A stretch of DNA of 64,000 bases, from positions 1,736,001 to 1,800,000 of the forward strand of contig NZ_CP040128.1 of NCBI RefSeq assembly GCF_007874125.1. Reading direction: 5' to 3'. The stretch comes from Noviherbaspirillum sp. UKPF54 (GTDB lineage: Bacteria > Pseudomonadota > Gammaproteobacteria > Burkholderiales > Burkholderiaceae_D). The notes under the pieces were generated by a model. It worked only from the letters and a program-made list of their open reading frames with translations. It was not told the origin of the DNA and searched no databases. The position numbers and the translations under genes were made by a program. Of the stretch, positions 19,663 through 28,502 are shown one piece after another (position 1 is the first letter of the stretch; every line of letters begins with the position of its first letter).

Positions 19663-20769
19663 ATGCCCCCAGCCATTCGTCTGCTGGTCGCTGCGCCGCT
19701 GCTCGTCCTGGCATCGTGCGCGCTGCCGCCGCAGAGGAGCGTTCCGCCGCCGGCGCCCGCCCCTGCCCCAACGCTCCCCCGGGTCGCCGAGCCGCCCGCT
19801 CCGGCCCCTGCCGCACCGGTTCCTGCGCCTCCGCCGACGACGCAAGCTCCCGTGCCTCCCGCCCCGGAAGAGAGGGGGGCGGCGTTGCGCGCGTGGGTGG
19901 AACAACAAAGCCGCCTCTACCGCGTGGCGGCGCCATTGCTTATCAACAACACGGAGCTATGCCCGCAGCATGCCAGGCCTATCCTCGGGTTCACCGCCAA
20001 AAACAGGTATTCGTTTTCGAGCGGCTTCATTGAGGCCGCCCAGGCCTCGCTCGGGCTGGGGGACGAATTGCGCGTAATGGATGTATTGCCCGGCAGCGGC
20101 GCCGAGCAGGCTGGATTGCGCAAGGGCGACGTTCTGGTCGCCGTGGAAATCGAACCGGCGCCGCAGGGACCGGGAGCAGAACACATGGCCGCCGCACTGA
20201 TTGGCGAGGAAACCCAGGGCCGCGACAGCCTGCATCTGGGGATCAGCCGCGCTGGCGAACGGATGGCCTTCGATATTCCCCTGACTCCGGCGTGCGCCAT
20301 GGCGCTGGATCTCGGCAATTCGGACGACGTCGGCAGTTTTTCCGATGGACGCCGGGTGATGCTCACGCGCGGCATGCTTGGCTTCGCCCGCTCCGACCAG
20401 GAACTGGCCTATGCGCTAGCCACCGAGATCGCACGCAACGAAGTCATCTCGGATGCGCGCCCCGCCATGGCGGAACTGATCGACCGCTTGCATACGATCG
20501 GGTCAGCTGCGGCGTCTGGCGATGCGCCGCCGGCAACCCAGGGTCATTCTGCCTCGGGTGACAGCACCGACCGTCTGGCGCTCTACCTGCTCGCGCGTGC
20601 CGGCTACGACATCGACGGATTCCCGGCTTTCCTGGACCGGCTGGACGCCGCGAACGGCAGTACCGCCCCGGAAAATCCGCCCGGCGCGGATGCACGCGCG
20701 ACGATGCTCGAGCAAGCCGTCAGGGAAGTCAAGACAAAGAAGGAAGATGGCCAGCCGCTGGTGCCTTAG
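19663..20769 (+). CDS. Lipoprotein with PDZ domain and degenerate, probably inactive M48 peptidase domain
   Basis: The 368-residue protein has a lipoprotein signal (LASC, Cys19) and a Pro/Ala-rich linker (about 22-68). A PDZ-like segment follows (about 133-200, with GSGAEQAGLRKGD). The C-terminal part (about 225-335) aligns by eye with M48 metallopeptidases: VMLTRGMLGFARSDQELAYALA, then AGYDIDGFPAFLDRL. The zinc motif HExxH is replaced by TEIAR (254-258), and the Glu of the third-ligand segment is lost (DSTDR). It is therefore likely a pseudo-enzyme tethered to a membrane. I chose the ATG at 19663 because it begins the lipoprotein signal. The divergent two-component system may control it. Confidence 0.75.
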   Translation: MPPAIRLLVAAPLLVLASCALPPQRSVPPPAPAPAPTLPRVAEPPAPAPAAPVPAPPPTTQAPVPPAPEERGAALRAWVEQQSRLYRVAAPLLINNTELCPQHARPILGFTAKNRYSFSSGFIEAAQASLGLGDELRVMDVLPGSGAEQAGLRKGDVLVAVEIEPAPQGPGAEHMAAALIGEETQGRDSLHLGISRAGERMAFDIPLTPACAMALDLGNSDDVGSFSDGRRVMLTRGMLGFARSDQELAYALATEIARNEVISDARPAMAELIDRLHTIGSAAASGDAPPATQGHSASGDSTDRLALYLLARAGYDIDGFPAFLDRLDAANGSTAPENPPGADARATMLEQAVREVKTKKEDGQPLVP

Positions 20770-20784
20770 CACCAATTTTCGCGG

Positions 20785-20801
20785 CTTAAGGGAGGCCTAA
20801 G
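20785..20801 (+). promoter_or_regulatory. QseB/PmrA-type direct-repeat box, copy 3
   Basis: CTTAAG-GGAGG-CCTAAG, 83 bases upstream of the 56-residue gene and 16 bases after the M48-like gene. The half-sites and spacing match the copies at 17159 and 19375. Confidence 0.6.
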
Positions 20802-20883
20802 CTTCTTGTGTGACTATTGCTGTCACTCATGCGCCGGCTGGCGCATAAGGTAAACGTGGCTTCGATCTCATAAGGAATTATCC

Positions 20884-21054
20884 ATGTCCGAAAAAACCGC
20901 AGCGATTGACACCCTCCGTCAACCCTCTTCTTCGGCGGATGCATGGCGCCTCATGGCTAATCGCGCACCGGGCGTTCCCATCCGGCGGCTCACCAGGGCG
21001 CAGCGCAACGAGCAGGAAAGGCTGGACCGCTACGGGCGATTCGGCCGTCGCTGA
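20884..21054 (+). CDS. Small basic protein of unknown function (56 residues)
   Basis: An ATG with AAGGA 8 bases upstream opens a 56-codon frame that ends at TGA and is followed within 40 bases by an intrinsic terminator. The product is soluble, with a basic C-terminal half rich in Arg (TRAQRNEQERLDRYGRFGRR). No signal peptide, no membrane segment and no family that I recognise. A QseB-type box stands upstream, which together with the terminator makes this a self-contained, probably regulated unit. Coding status is supported by ribosome site, box and terminator rather than by homology. Confidence 0.6.
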   Translation: MSEKTAAIDTLRQPSSSADAWRLMANRAPGVPIRRLTRAQRNEQERLDRYGRFGRR

Positions 21055-21091
21055 TCGGCAGATGCGGCGCCCCCGTTCGCGGGGCCTACCG

Positions 21092-21119
21092 GGCAGGCAG
21101 ATGAACATGCCTGCCTTTT
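21092..21119 (+). terminator. Intrinsic terminator after the 56-residue gene
   Basis: GGCAGGCA and TGCCTGCC are perfect 8-base arms with an 8-base loop, followed by TTTT. Confidence 0.75.
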
Positions 21120-21146
21120 CTCCATGCTCACGGGTACATCAATGGA

Positions 21147-21695
21147 TCAATGGTGTGGCTGCACCGTGCCTCTCCAGGCGCCGGCTTCCCTGCCCCGGCT
21201 CTCCAGCATTTCCTTGAAGCGGCTGAGATTCTGTTTTGCCTGGAGCTTCACCGCCCCGAGCGTGTCACCCACCTGTTCGGTAAACGTTTCCGGCGCATAG
21301 CTCATCTTCAGATTGATGCGAGTGCGCGAATCCGAAATCCTGTCGAACGTCACCGACCCGGCGTTCGGTACGCCGGTAGTGCTGCTCCATGCAATTTTCT
21401 TGTCCGGAATCTGATGCGTAATTTCCGCATCCCACTGCTTTTCCTTGCCAGCAACTGTTGCCTTCCAATGTAGCCGTGTATCGTCCAGCTGCCTGACCTC
21501 GTGCACCGAGCTCATGAACTGAGGAAAATCTTCAAACTGTGTCCACTGGTTATATGCGGTGCTGATCGGCACATCGACTTCGATCGATTCTTCCACTGTG
21601 GACATCCCTGCGCGATTCCCGGATTTCTTCATTTGCTTGGATAGAACGGCGCCACCGACGGCGAGCGCTGCCACTGTAAGGATTCTTCCGAACAT
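21147..21695 (-). CDS. SRPBCC-family (polyketide cyclase/START-like) protein
   Basis: The 182-residue protein has a short hydrophobic N-terminus (residues 2-18) and then an SRPBCC fold. The signature VDVPISTAYNQWTQFEDFPQFM and the AEITHQIPDKKIAW strand match the 'cyclase/dehydrase' group common in Proteobacteria. These proteins bind hydrophobic ligands in a deep pocket; the ligand is unknown. An AAGGAGAATCAG site precedes the ATG. It stands alone and converges with the 56-residue gene. Confidence 0.85.
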   Translation of the reverse strand: MFGRILTVAALAVGGAVLSKQMKKSGNRAGMSTVEESIEVDVPISTAYNQWTQFEDFPQFMSSVHEVRQLDDTRLHWKATVAGKEKQWDAEITHQIPDKKIAWSSTTGVPNAGSVTFDRISDSRTRINLKMSYAPETFTEQVGDTLGAVKLQAKQNLSRFKEMLESRGREAGAWRGTVQPHH

Positions 21696-21978
21696 CTGAT
21701 TCTCCTTGTCTGCATTGGCCCCCTGGCCACGGAAAATTAGGACATGGCGAATAATGCAAGGTTCGCTTGAAAGCGTAGCGCAACTCCGAAAATCAGGCTG
21801 CCGAGCCTAGCTGCGTATGAGCAAGTCACCGAACTACGCATCGGTGCGCGCGACCATGACCTGCTGCCTCCCTGATTATTTCCATTTCCGCAATAGACCA
21901 ACGTTCGTATCCCTGTTTTTCCTGCCACAGGCAATAGATAGACTGCGCTCCATCGAACAATAATTTTTGGAGCACACC

Positions 21979-22452
21979 ATGGCAGCCCGGCTCAAGCATT
22001 GCCATCACCAACTCGCCGCCCTCGTTGCAGCAGCCATGCTGGTCCCGCTGCATGCCGCGGCAATGACGGACGGATTGCGACCAATGGGAGAGGCGGAACT
22101 GGGTAAGGTATCGGCGCGCGGCTTGCCGGACGAATCGCTACATCACGCCATCGACGGCGCGCAAGCGGATACCAGCAAGGTGATCGGCAAGCTTACCGCT
22201 TCCCTGAACAAGGGCCTGAACTTCCTCGACGTCGAAACGACCCTCCGCGACGTCAGCTACGATCCGGCGCGCGCGACCACCTTTGCCAACGCAGACGGAT
22301 CGATCACGCAAATCCTGCCCAATACGATCGGTGAAGTCAGCTTCGAGAATATCCGCGTGAAGGGCGCGGCACCCGGCGCCAGCTTCGGAAGCATTTCGAT
22401 CAAGGCGATCGACCTCGCCGGCACGTCGCTGATCCTGTCACCCCGGCGCTAG
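21979..22452 (+). CDS. Secreted protein with ELxxVxxRG-type start, function unknown
   Basis: The protein has 157 residues with a signal peptide ending near HAAAMT. The mature part begins with MGEAELGKVSARG, a motif resembling the ELsxVsGrG opening of several secreted surface proteins. The rest is beta-rich (VETTLRDVSYD, GSISIKAIDLAGTSLIL) with no Cys, so a small beta-sheet or surface protein is likely. GGAG stands seven bases before the ATG at 21979, which decides the start over an upstream TTG. No family name that I can give with confidence. Ends at a bidirectional terminator shared with acnB. Confidence 0.7.
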   Translation: MAARLKHCHHQLAALVAAAMLVPLHAAAMTDGLRPMGEAELGKVSARGLPDESLHHAIDGAQADTSKVIGKLTASLNKGLNFLDVETTLRDVSYDPARATTFANADGSITQILPNTIGEVSFENIRVKGAAPGASFGSISIKAIDLAGTSLILSPRR

Positions 22453-22462
22453 CGCGGAAAAA

Positions 22463-22489
22463 AACAAGGCCCGCATCGCGGGCCTTGTT
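22463..22489. terminator. Bidirectional terminator between the secreted protein and acnB
   Basis: AACAAGGCCCGC and GCGGGCCTTGTT form a 12-base stem with an ATC loop. An A-run on the left gives a U-run for the minus strand, and GTTGTCGTT follows on the plus strand. It lies between convergent genes. Confidence 0.8.
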
Positions 22490-22538
22490 GTCGTTCCATC
22501 TTCGCCTGCGCATGTCGCCATGCGCAGGATGACAGGCA

Positions 22539-25124
22539 TCAGAGCTGGACGGTATCCGCCACTTCGCGGAATTCCGCGATCTGGTCGAAGTTCATGTAGC
22601 GGTAGATATCGGACGCGTTCTTGTCGATCACGCCGATATTCGCCATGTACTCTTCCTTGGTCGGGATCTTGCCGAGCATCGCGCAGACAGCCGCGAGTTC
22701 AGCCGAGCCGAGGTAGACGCGCGTATCCAGACCCAGGCGGTTCGGGAAGTTGCGGGTCGAGGTCGACATCGCGGTGGAGCCCTTGCGCACCTGCGCCTGG
22801 TTACCCATGCACAGCGAGCAACCCGGCATTTCCATGCGCGCGCCGGTGCGGCCGAGGTTGCCGTAGTGGCCTTCGGCGGTCAGCACCTGCTGGTCCATCT
22901 TGGTCGGCGGAGCGATCCACAGGCGGACCGGGATATCGCTCTTGCCTTCCAACAGCTTGGACGCTGCGCGGAAGTGGCCGATGTTGGTCATGCAGGAACC
23001 GACGAACACTTCGTCGATCTTGTCGCCGGCGACTTCGGACAGCGTCTTCACGTCGTCCGGGTCGTTCGGGCAAGCCACGATCGGTTCCTTGATGTCCGCC
23101 AGGTCGATCTCGATGACGGCAGCGTATTCCGCGTCGGCATCGCCCTTGAGCAGTTCCGGCTTGGCGATCCAGGCTTCCATCGCCTTGATGCGGCGCTCCA
23201 GCGTACGCTTGTCCTGATAGCCGTTGGCGATCATCCACTTCATCAGGGTGATGTTCGAGTTCATGTACTCGATGATCGGTTCCTTGTCGAGGTGGACCGT
23301 GCAGCCGGCGGCGGAGCGCTCGGCGGAAGCGTCGGACAGCTCGAATGCCTGTTCGACCTTCAGCTGCGGCAAGCCTTCGATTTCGAGGATGCGGCCGGAG
23401 AAGATGTTCTTCTTGCCCTTCTTCTCGACGGTCAGCATGCCCTGGCGGATCGCGTACAGCGGGATCGCGTTGACCAGGTCGCGCAGCGTGACGCCCGGCT
23501 GCATTTCACCCTTGAAGCGCACCAGCACCGATTCCGGCATATCCAGCGGCATGACGCCGGTGGCAGCCGCAAACGCGACCAGGCCGGAGCCTGCCGGGAA
23601 CGAAATGCCGATCGGGAAACGGGTGTGCGAGTCGCCGCCGGTACCGACGGTGTCCGGCAACAGCAGACGGTTGAGCCAGGAGTGGATCACGCCGTCGCCC
23701 GGGCGCAGGGCCACGCCGCCGCGGTTCGAGATGAAGGTCGGCAGTTCGCGATGCATCTTGACGTCGACCAGCTTCGGGTAGGCCGCGGTGTGGCAGAACG
23801 ACTGCATCACCAGATCGGCGGAGAAGCCCAGGCAAGCCAGGTCCTTCAGCTCGTCGCGGGTCATCGGGCCGGTGGTGTCTTGCGAACCCACGGTGGTCAT
23901 CTTCGGCTCGCAGTAGGTGCCCGGGCGAATGCCCTGGCCTTCCGGCAGGCCGCAGGCGCGACCGACCATCTTCTGCGCCAGCGAGAAGCCCTTGCCGGAA
24001 TCGGCCGGGTTTTGCGGCAGGCGGAACAGCGTGGACGGAGCCAGCCCGAGCGACTCGCGCGCCTTGGCGGTCAGGCCGCGGCCGATGATCAGCGGAATAC
24101 GGCCGCCGGCGCGCACTTCGTCAAAGATCACGTCGGATTTGACCTTGAATTCGGCGATCACTTCTCCGTTCTTCAGCGCCTTGCCTTCATACGGACGCAG
24201 TTCGATCACGTCGCCCATGTCCATCTTGGACACGTCGAGTTCGATCGGCAGCGCGCCGGCATCTTCCATCGTGTTGTAGAAAATCGGAGCGATCTTGGAG
24301 CCGAGGCAGACGCCGCCGAAACGCTTGTTCGGAATGAACGGGATGTCTTCGCCGGTGAACCACAGCACGGAGTTGGTCGCGGACTTGCGGGAGGAACCGG
24401 TGCCGACCACGTCGCCGACGTAGGCGACCAGGTTGCCCTTGGCCTTCAGCGCTTCGATCTGCTTGATCGGGCCAACCTTGCCCGGCTCGTCCGGGTTGAT
24501 GCCCGGGCGTGCATTTTTCAGCATCGCCAGCGCGTGCATCGGGATATCCGGGCGGGTGGTTGCGTCAGGAGCCGGCGACAGATCGTCGGTATTGGTTTCG
24601 CCGGAGACCTTGAACACGGTCAGGGTCATGCTTTGCGGTACTTCCGGACGGGAAGTGAACCACTCGGCATCGGCCCACGATTGCAGCACGGCCTTGGCGT
24701 TCGCATTGCCCTTGTCGGCCAGTTCCTTGACGTCGTGGAAATAGTCGAACATCAGCAGGGTCTTCTTCAGGCCATTGGCAGCGACGCCGCCAACGACTGC
24801 ATCACCCAGCAATTCGATCAGCGGCTTGATGTTGAAACCGCCCAGCATCGTGCCCAGCAACTGGGTCGCCGTCTCGCGCGAAATCAGCGCGCATGTTTCT
24901 TCGCCCTTGGCGACTTTCGCCAGGAAGGCCGCCTTGACCTTTGCCGCATCGTCCACACCGGCCGGAACGCGATTGGTAATGAGGTCGACCAGGAATTTTT
25001 CCTCGCCTGCGGGAGGATTCTTCAGCAATGCCACCAGCTCTTCAGTCTGTTTTGCGGACAAGGGCAGCGGGGGAATGCCAAGCGCGGCGCGTTCGGCGAC
25101 ATGTTGACGGTATGCTTCCAGCAT
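22539..25124 (-). CDS. acnB: Aconitate hydratase B
   Basis: The 861-residue length and the start [22 protein letters not shown] are typical of AcnB. The enzyme interconverts citrate and isocitrate in the TCA cycle using a 4Fe-4S cluster, and its apo-form can bind RNA. The domains are a HEAT-like N-terminal helical domain, a swivel domain and the Fe-S core, where the cluster Cys residues lie in the [10 protein letters not shown] and CSLCMGNQ segments near the C-terminus. I chose the ATG at 25124; the frame's first 15 residues are not conserved. Transcribed alone from a promoter with perfect TATAAT. Confidence 0.97.
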   Translation of the reverse strand: MLEAYRQHVAERAALGIPPLPLSAKQTEELVALLKNPPAGEEKFLVDLITNRVPAGVDDAAKVKAAFLAKVAKGEETCALISRETATQLLGTMLGGFNIKPLIELLGDAVVGGVAANGLKKTLLMFDYFHDVKELADKGNANAKAVLQSWADAEWFTSRPEVPQSMTLTVFKVSGETNTDDLSPAPDATTRPDIPMHALAMLKNARPGINPDEPGKVGPIKQIEALKAKGNLVAYVGDVVGTGSSRKSATNSVLWFTGEDIPFIPNKRFGGVCLGSKIAPIFYNTMEDAGALPIELDVSKMDMGDVIELRPYEGKALKNGEVIAEFKVKSDVIFDEVRAGGRIPLIIGRGLTAKARESLGLAPSTLFRLPQNPADSGKGFSLAQKMVGRACGLPEGQGIRPGTYCEPKMTTVGSQDTTGPMTRDELKDLACLGFSADLVMQSFCHTAAYPKLVDVKMHRELPTFISNRGGVALRPGDGVIHSWLNRLLLPDTVGTGGDSHTRFPIGISFPAGSGLVAFAAATGVMPLDMPESVLVRFKGEMQPGVTLRDLVNAIPLYAIRQGMLTVEKKGKKNIFSGRILEIEGLPQLKVEQAFELSDASAERSAAGCTVHLDKEPIIEYMNSNITLMKWMIANGYQDKRTLERRIKAMEAWIAKPELLKGDADAEYAAVIEIDLADIKEPIVACPNDPDDVKTLSEVAGDKIDEVFVGSCMTNIGHFRAASKLLEGKSDIPVRLWIAPPTKMDQQVLTAEGHYGNLGRTGARMEMPGCSLCMGNQAQVRKGSTAMSTSTRNFPNRLGLDTRVYLGSAELAAVCAMLGKIPTKEEYMANIGVIDKNASDIYRYMNFDQIAEFREVADTVQL

Positions 25125-25213
25125 GTGTGTGCTCTCGGTTGGTTTAGGAAAGAGGTGAAAATTCGCCATTCCACTGCATCCATGATGCCGGCAAATGGAA
25201 CAGGCACGCCCGC

Positions 25214-25219
25214 ATTATA
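25214..25219 (-). promoter_or_regulatory. acnB promoter -10 (TATAAT)
   Basis: A perfect TATAAT on the minus strand, 90 bases before the acnB ATG. No good -35 hexamer is present at 16-18 bases. An inverted repeat covers that position instead, suggesting activator- or repressor-dependent expression. Confidence 0.6.
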
Positions 25220-25234
25220 CTATTGCGAGCCCGC

Positions 25235-25259
25235 AACTCTTCTATAAGATACAAGAGTT
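25235..25259. promoter_or_regulatory. Inverted repeat over the acnB -35 region, candidate operator
   Basis: AACTCTT and AAGAGTT are perfect arms with an 11-base spacer, covering about -28 to -52 of the acnB promoter. The dyad is typical in size for a GntR- or TetR-type dimer, but the regulator is unknown. Confidence 0.5.
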
Positions 25260-25313
25260 TTATAAAAAAGTGTCGAGTTGTCTCAACAGCAACTGAATTT
25301 GCGGCCGATTCTT

Positions 25314-25325
25314 GTGACGCGTCAC
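25314..25325. promoter_or_regulatory. 12-bp palindrome in the AT-hook gene promoter
   Basis: GTGACGCGTCAC is followed directly by a -10-like TAAAAT (25327-25332), 30 bases upstream of the AT-hook protein ATG. It could be an operator in the spacer of that promoter. Confidence 0.4.
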
Positions 25326-25360
25326 GTAAAATAAGAGGCAGAACCGGAGACTGCCTGCCC

Positions 25361-25735
25361 ATGTCCGCAAACCGAACCTCGCCCCCGGCCGAACCGAAGC
25401 GCCGAGGCCGCCCTCGCCTGCCGAACGCCCTGACTGCGGCGCAACGGGCCAAGCGCTACCGAGACAAAAAGCGCGCGCGAGACGCGGCCACGCAAGCCGC
25501 CGGCACCGCACCGCGCACCGCCGCGGAGCTGCTGGCCGAAAACAATCGCCTGCTGCACGCCCTCGGCGCCGCACGCATTCGCATCAGCGACCTCACCGGC
25601 GCATTGGAATTCTTTGTCGAAGCAAGATCGAAGAACAGGAAGATTTCAGCCGAACAGATGAAAGGACTGCATGCGCTTCTGGCGCTCGGCGATCCTCTGG
25701 CCGAGGCTTTTTCTTCCGACAAGAAACAAAAATAA
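25361..25735 (+). CDS. AT-hook-like basic DNA-binding protein
   Basis: The 124-residue protein has the AT-hook core RRGRPRLP at residues 14-21, followed by a basic helix (AAQRAKRYRDKKRARDAA). A coiled-coil-like segment follows (AAELLAENNRLLHALGAARIRISDLTGALEFFVEARS), which could allow dimerisation. It is likely nucleoid-associated or regulatory; this is inferred from the motif. I preferred the ATG at 25361 because it follows GGAGACTGCCTGCCC and the upstream frame shows no conserved character. It diverges from acnB, so the two promoters share about 235 bases. Confidence 0.7.
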   Translation: MSANRTSPPAEPKRRGRPRLPNALTAAQRAKRYRDKKRARDAATQAAGTAPRTAAELLAENNRLLHALGAARIRISDLTGALEFFVEARSKNRKISAEQMKGLHALLALGDPLAEAFSSDKKQK

Positions 25736-26058
25736 GCCGCGCCACACAGACTCCCGTCTCGTTGCCAACTTTTGGCTTGTTTTCAGCTTTCGCGCAATAC
25801 AGCCTGCCCCGTTTTCCCTTCCAATGGGCGGCAATGCCGCGCCGAGAATGCTAGCAATCAACAGAACTCGCCGGCCAGACGCCTGCCCGGTGTGTCGCGC
25901 ACCCGGTAAAGCGCCCGCGGGGTGAACCATCCGTTTTTTTTGCAAATCTTATACCTCGATGGCTATTGCGCTCCACCGTGCAGCGCCTGTCCGCACTTAG
26001 CAGCATGCCGCACCGTTCCACTGCCACGCGCATTCGATCAATAACTCAGGAGCATTGC
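25736..26058. other. Gene-free stretch upstream of the DUF2760 gene
   Basis: No credible reading frame, repeat or terminator is visible in these 323 bases. A T8 tract at about 25933-25940, then CTTATACC, could belong to the promoter of the following operon. The last bases carry the CAGGAG ribosome site. Confidence 0.4.
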
Positions 26059-26661
26059 ATGACCGACACGAAAACCAGGCCGGAGAAAAACCCCAAGCCT
26101 TCATTTTTCCGGCGCATCCCGCTCGCCTTCGGCGCCTTCTTCCGCACCTTTTCCGACGTGGATTACGCCAGCCGAATCGATCATCTGCGGCAGCCCGAAG
26201 CCGCCCCGCCGGAACCGGCTCCGGCGCCCGCTCCTGCCCCGGCGGCCGCGCCGAAGCCGCCACCGCCGCAACTGAAGGAAGCGTCGCCGGACGCGGCGCT
26301 GCAGCTGCTGGCCCTGCTGCAGCGCGATGCGCGCCTGATCGACTTCACGATGGAAAACCTGTCCAATTACACCGATGCCGAAATCGGCGCGGCGGCGCGG
26401 GTGGTGCATGAAGGCTGCCGCAAGGTGCTGAACGAGCACTTTACGATCGCCCCGATCCGGGAGGAAAGCGAGGGCAACCGCATCACCCTGAATGAGGGTT
26501 TCGATGCCGCGTCGATCAGCCTCACCGGCATCGTCGTGGGCAAGGCGCCGTTCCACGGCAGCCTCACGCACCGCGGCTGGCGCGCCAAGGAAGTTCGATT
26601 GCCCAAGCTGGCAGAGCACCATGACGCGACCGTGCTGGCGCCGGCGGAGGTGGAGCTATGA
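26059..26661 (+). CDS. DUF2760 protein, first gene of an Hsp70-like operon
   Basis: The protein has 200 residues. Residues 12-35 contain a semi-hydrophobic FFRRIPLAFGAFFRTF segment, followed by a Pro/Ala-rich linker. The C-terminal globular domain (about 75-200) includes AALQLLALLQRDARLIDF and the final WRAKEVRLPKL, all characteristic of DUF2760. Its function is not established. A CAGGAG site lies seven bases before the ATG, and its stop overlaps the next ATG as ATGA. Constant linkage to two Hsp70-like ATPases suggests a cofactor or client-binding role, which is inference. Confidence 0.85.
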   Translation: MTDTKTRPEKNPKPSFFRRIPLAFGAFFRTFSDVDYASRIDHLRQPEAAPPEPAPAPAPAPAAAPKPPPPQLKEASPDAALQLLALLQRDARLIDFTMENLSNYTDAEIGAAARVVHEGCRKVLNEHFTIAPIREESEGNRITLNEGFDAASISLTGIVVGKAPFHGSLTHRGWRAKEVRLPKLAEHHDATVLAPAEVEL

Positions 26662-28502
26662 GCGCGCCGCGCTATTCGATCGGGATCGACCTCGGTACCA
26701 CCCACAGCGCCCTCGCCTATACCGACATGCAGGCCAGCGATGGCGAGAAAACGCTGCACGGCGTGCTCGACGTTCCGCAGCTCACCGCGCCCGGCGCGGT
26801 GGAGGCGCACGCGCTGCTGCCGTCCTTTCTCTACCTTCCGCACGGCGACGAATTCGCGCCGGGCGAGCTCAGCCTGCCCTGGACCGGCGCGCTGGACTAC
26901 ATCGTCGGCGAACTGGCGCGCAGCCGTGGCGCGACCACGCCGATCCGGCTGGTGTCGAGCGCCAAGAGCTGGCTGTGCCATCCCGGCGTGGACCGGCGCG
27001 CCGCCATCCTGCCGGGCGACGCGCCGCCGGAAGTGACGCGCGTTTCGCCGCTGGAGGCGTCGATCCGCTACCTGACGCACCTGCGCCATGCCTGGGACCA
27101 TGCGCATCCGGATGCGCCGTTCGACCGGCAGGACGTCACCGTCACGATCCCCGCCTCGTTCGACCCAGCCGCGCGGGAGCTGACCGCTGAAGCCGCGCGC
27201 GCCGCAGGCTACCAGTCGCTCACGCTGCTGGAAGAACCGCAGGCCGCACTGTACAACTGGATACAAGCCAGCCAGGGCCGCTGGCGCCGGGAAGTCAAGC
27301 CCGGCGACATCATTCTGGTGGTCGACGTCGGCGGCGGCACCAGCGACTTTTCGCTGATCGCCGTGGTCGAGCGCGAGGGCAACCTGGAGCTGCACCGGGT
27401 CGCGGTCGGCGACCATATCCTGCTCGGCGGCGACAACATGGACCTGACCCTGGCCCACGTCGTCGCGCGCAAGCTGTCGGCCAACGGCACCCAGCTCGAT
27501 CCGTGGCAGATGCGCGCGCTGACCTACGGCTGCCGCGCCGCCAAGGAAACGCTGCTGTCCGAAACCGACGCCCAGTCCGTGCCGATCGTCGTGCCCAGCC
27601 GGGGCTCCAAGCTGATTGGCGGTTCGATCCGCACCGAACTCACGCGCGAGGAAGTCGCCGCCGTCATCCTCGACGGCTTCTTCCCGCAGGTGGACGCTTC
27701 GGCGCGACCGGCTACCCGTACCCGCGCCGCGCTGACCCAGCTCGGCCTGCCTTTCGCGCAGGATGCGGCGGTGACCCGCCATCTGGCCGGCTTCCTTGGG
27801 CGCCAGGCCGGCGCGCTGGCCGAGCTGGAAGGCTTCGTCGGGCGCGTCGATCCCGGCGCCAGCTTCCTGCATCCGACCGCGGTCCTGTTCAACGGTGGCG
27901 TATTCAAGTCCGACTTGCTGGCCAAACGTGCCATGGACACCATCAACGGCTGGCTCGCCGCCGAAAACGCGCAGCCGGCACGCCTCCTGACCGGCGCCGA
28001 CCTCGACCTGGCGGTGGCGCGCGGCGCGGCATATTACGGCTATGTGCGGCACGGACGCGGCGTGCGCATCCGCGGCGGCACCGCGCGCGCCTATTACGTC
28101 GGGGTCGAATCGGCGATGCCGGCCATCCCCGGCATGGAACCGCCGATACAGGCGCTGTGCGTGGCGCCGTTCGGCATGGAGGAAGGCAGCGACGCCGAGT
28201 TGCAGACGCAGGAGTTCGGGCTGGTGGTGGGCGAGCCGGTGCATTTCCGCTTCTTCGGCTCGTCCACGCGGCGCCAGGATCAGCTCGGCACCATGCTCGA
28301 CTGGTGGCAGCCGGACGAATTGCAGGAACTGGACGAAATCCAGGCCACGCTGCCTGCCGAAGGACGAGAGCCGGGCGAAGTGGTGCAGGTCCGGCTGCAC
28401 GCCAGGGTGACGGAGGCCGGCACGCTCGAGCTGTCGGCCGCGCCACGTAGCGGCGGCGAGCGCTGGAACGTGGAATTCGACGTGCGCGGCCATAACCAAT
28501 GA
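26658..28502 (+). CDS. Hsp70-family ATPase (DnaK-like, short C-terminus)
   Basis: This 614-residue protein has the actin-like ATPase motifs of Hsp70: phosphate 1 GIDLGTTHS (residues 7-15), phosphate 2 VVDVGGGTSDFS (about 221-232) and a connecting helix with an ARGAAYYG end. The C-terminal 150 residues are beta-rich, as in a reduced substrate-binding domain, but there is no helical lid or EEVD tail. It is not DnaK itself (no DnaJ or GrpE nearby). It overlaps both neighbours by four bases, so the three proteins are made together and probably act as a cytoplasmic chaperone-like complex. Confidence 0.87.
   Translation: MSAPRYSIGIDLGTTHSALAYTDMQASDGEKTLHGVLDVPQLTAPGAVEAHALLPSFLYLPHGDEFAPGELSLPWTGALDYIVGELARSRGATTPIRLVSSAKSWLCHPGVDRRAAILPGDAPPEVTRVSPLEASIRYLTHLRHAWDHAHPDAPFDRQDVTVTIPASFDPAARELTAEAARAAGYQSLTLLEEPQAALYNWIQASQGRWRREVKPGDIILVVDVGGGTSDFSLIAVVEREGNLELHRVAVGDHILLGGDNMDLTLAHVVARKLSANGTQLDPWQMRALTYGCRAAKETLLSETDAQSVPIVVPSRGSKLIGGSIRTELTREEVAAVILDGFFPQVDASARPATRTRAALTQLGLPFAQDAAVTRHLAGFLGRQAGALAELEGFVGRVDPGASFLHPTAVLFNGGVFKSDLLAKRAMDTINGWLAAENAQPARLLTGADLDLAVARGAAYYGYVRHGRGVRIRGGTARAYYVGVESAMPAIPGMEPPIQALCVAPFGMEEGSDAELQTQEFGLVVGEPVHFRFFGSSTRRQDQLGTMLDWWQPDELQELDEIQATLPAEGREPGEVVQVRLHARVTEAGTLELSAAPRSGGERWNVEFDVRGHNQ

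Noticed and set aside
22866..25247. 793-codon plus-strand open frame over acnB
   Set aside because: It is exactly antisense to the certain acnB gene and arises from GC-rich codon bias. The product is His/Arg/Gln-rich without any domain.
26367..28499. 710-codon minus-strand frame over the Hsp70-like gene
   Set aside because: Antisense to a gene with full Hsp70 motifs; composition is that of a reverse-strand artefact and no start signal is present.
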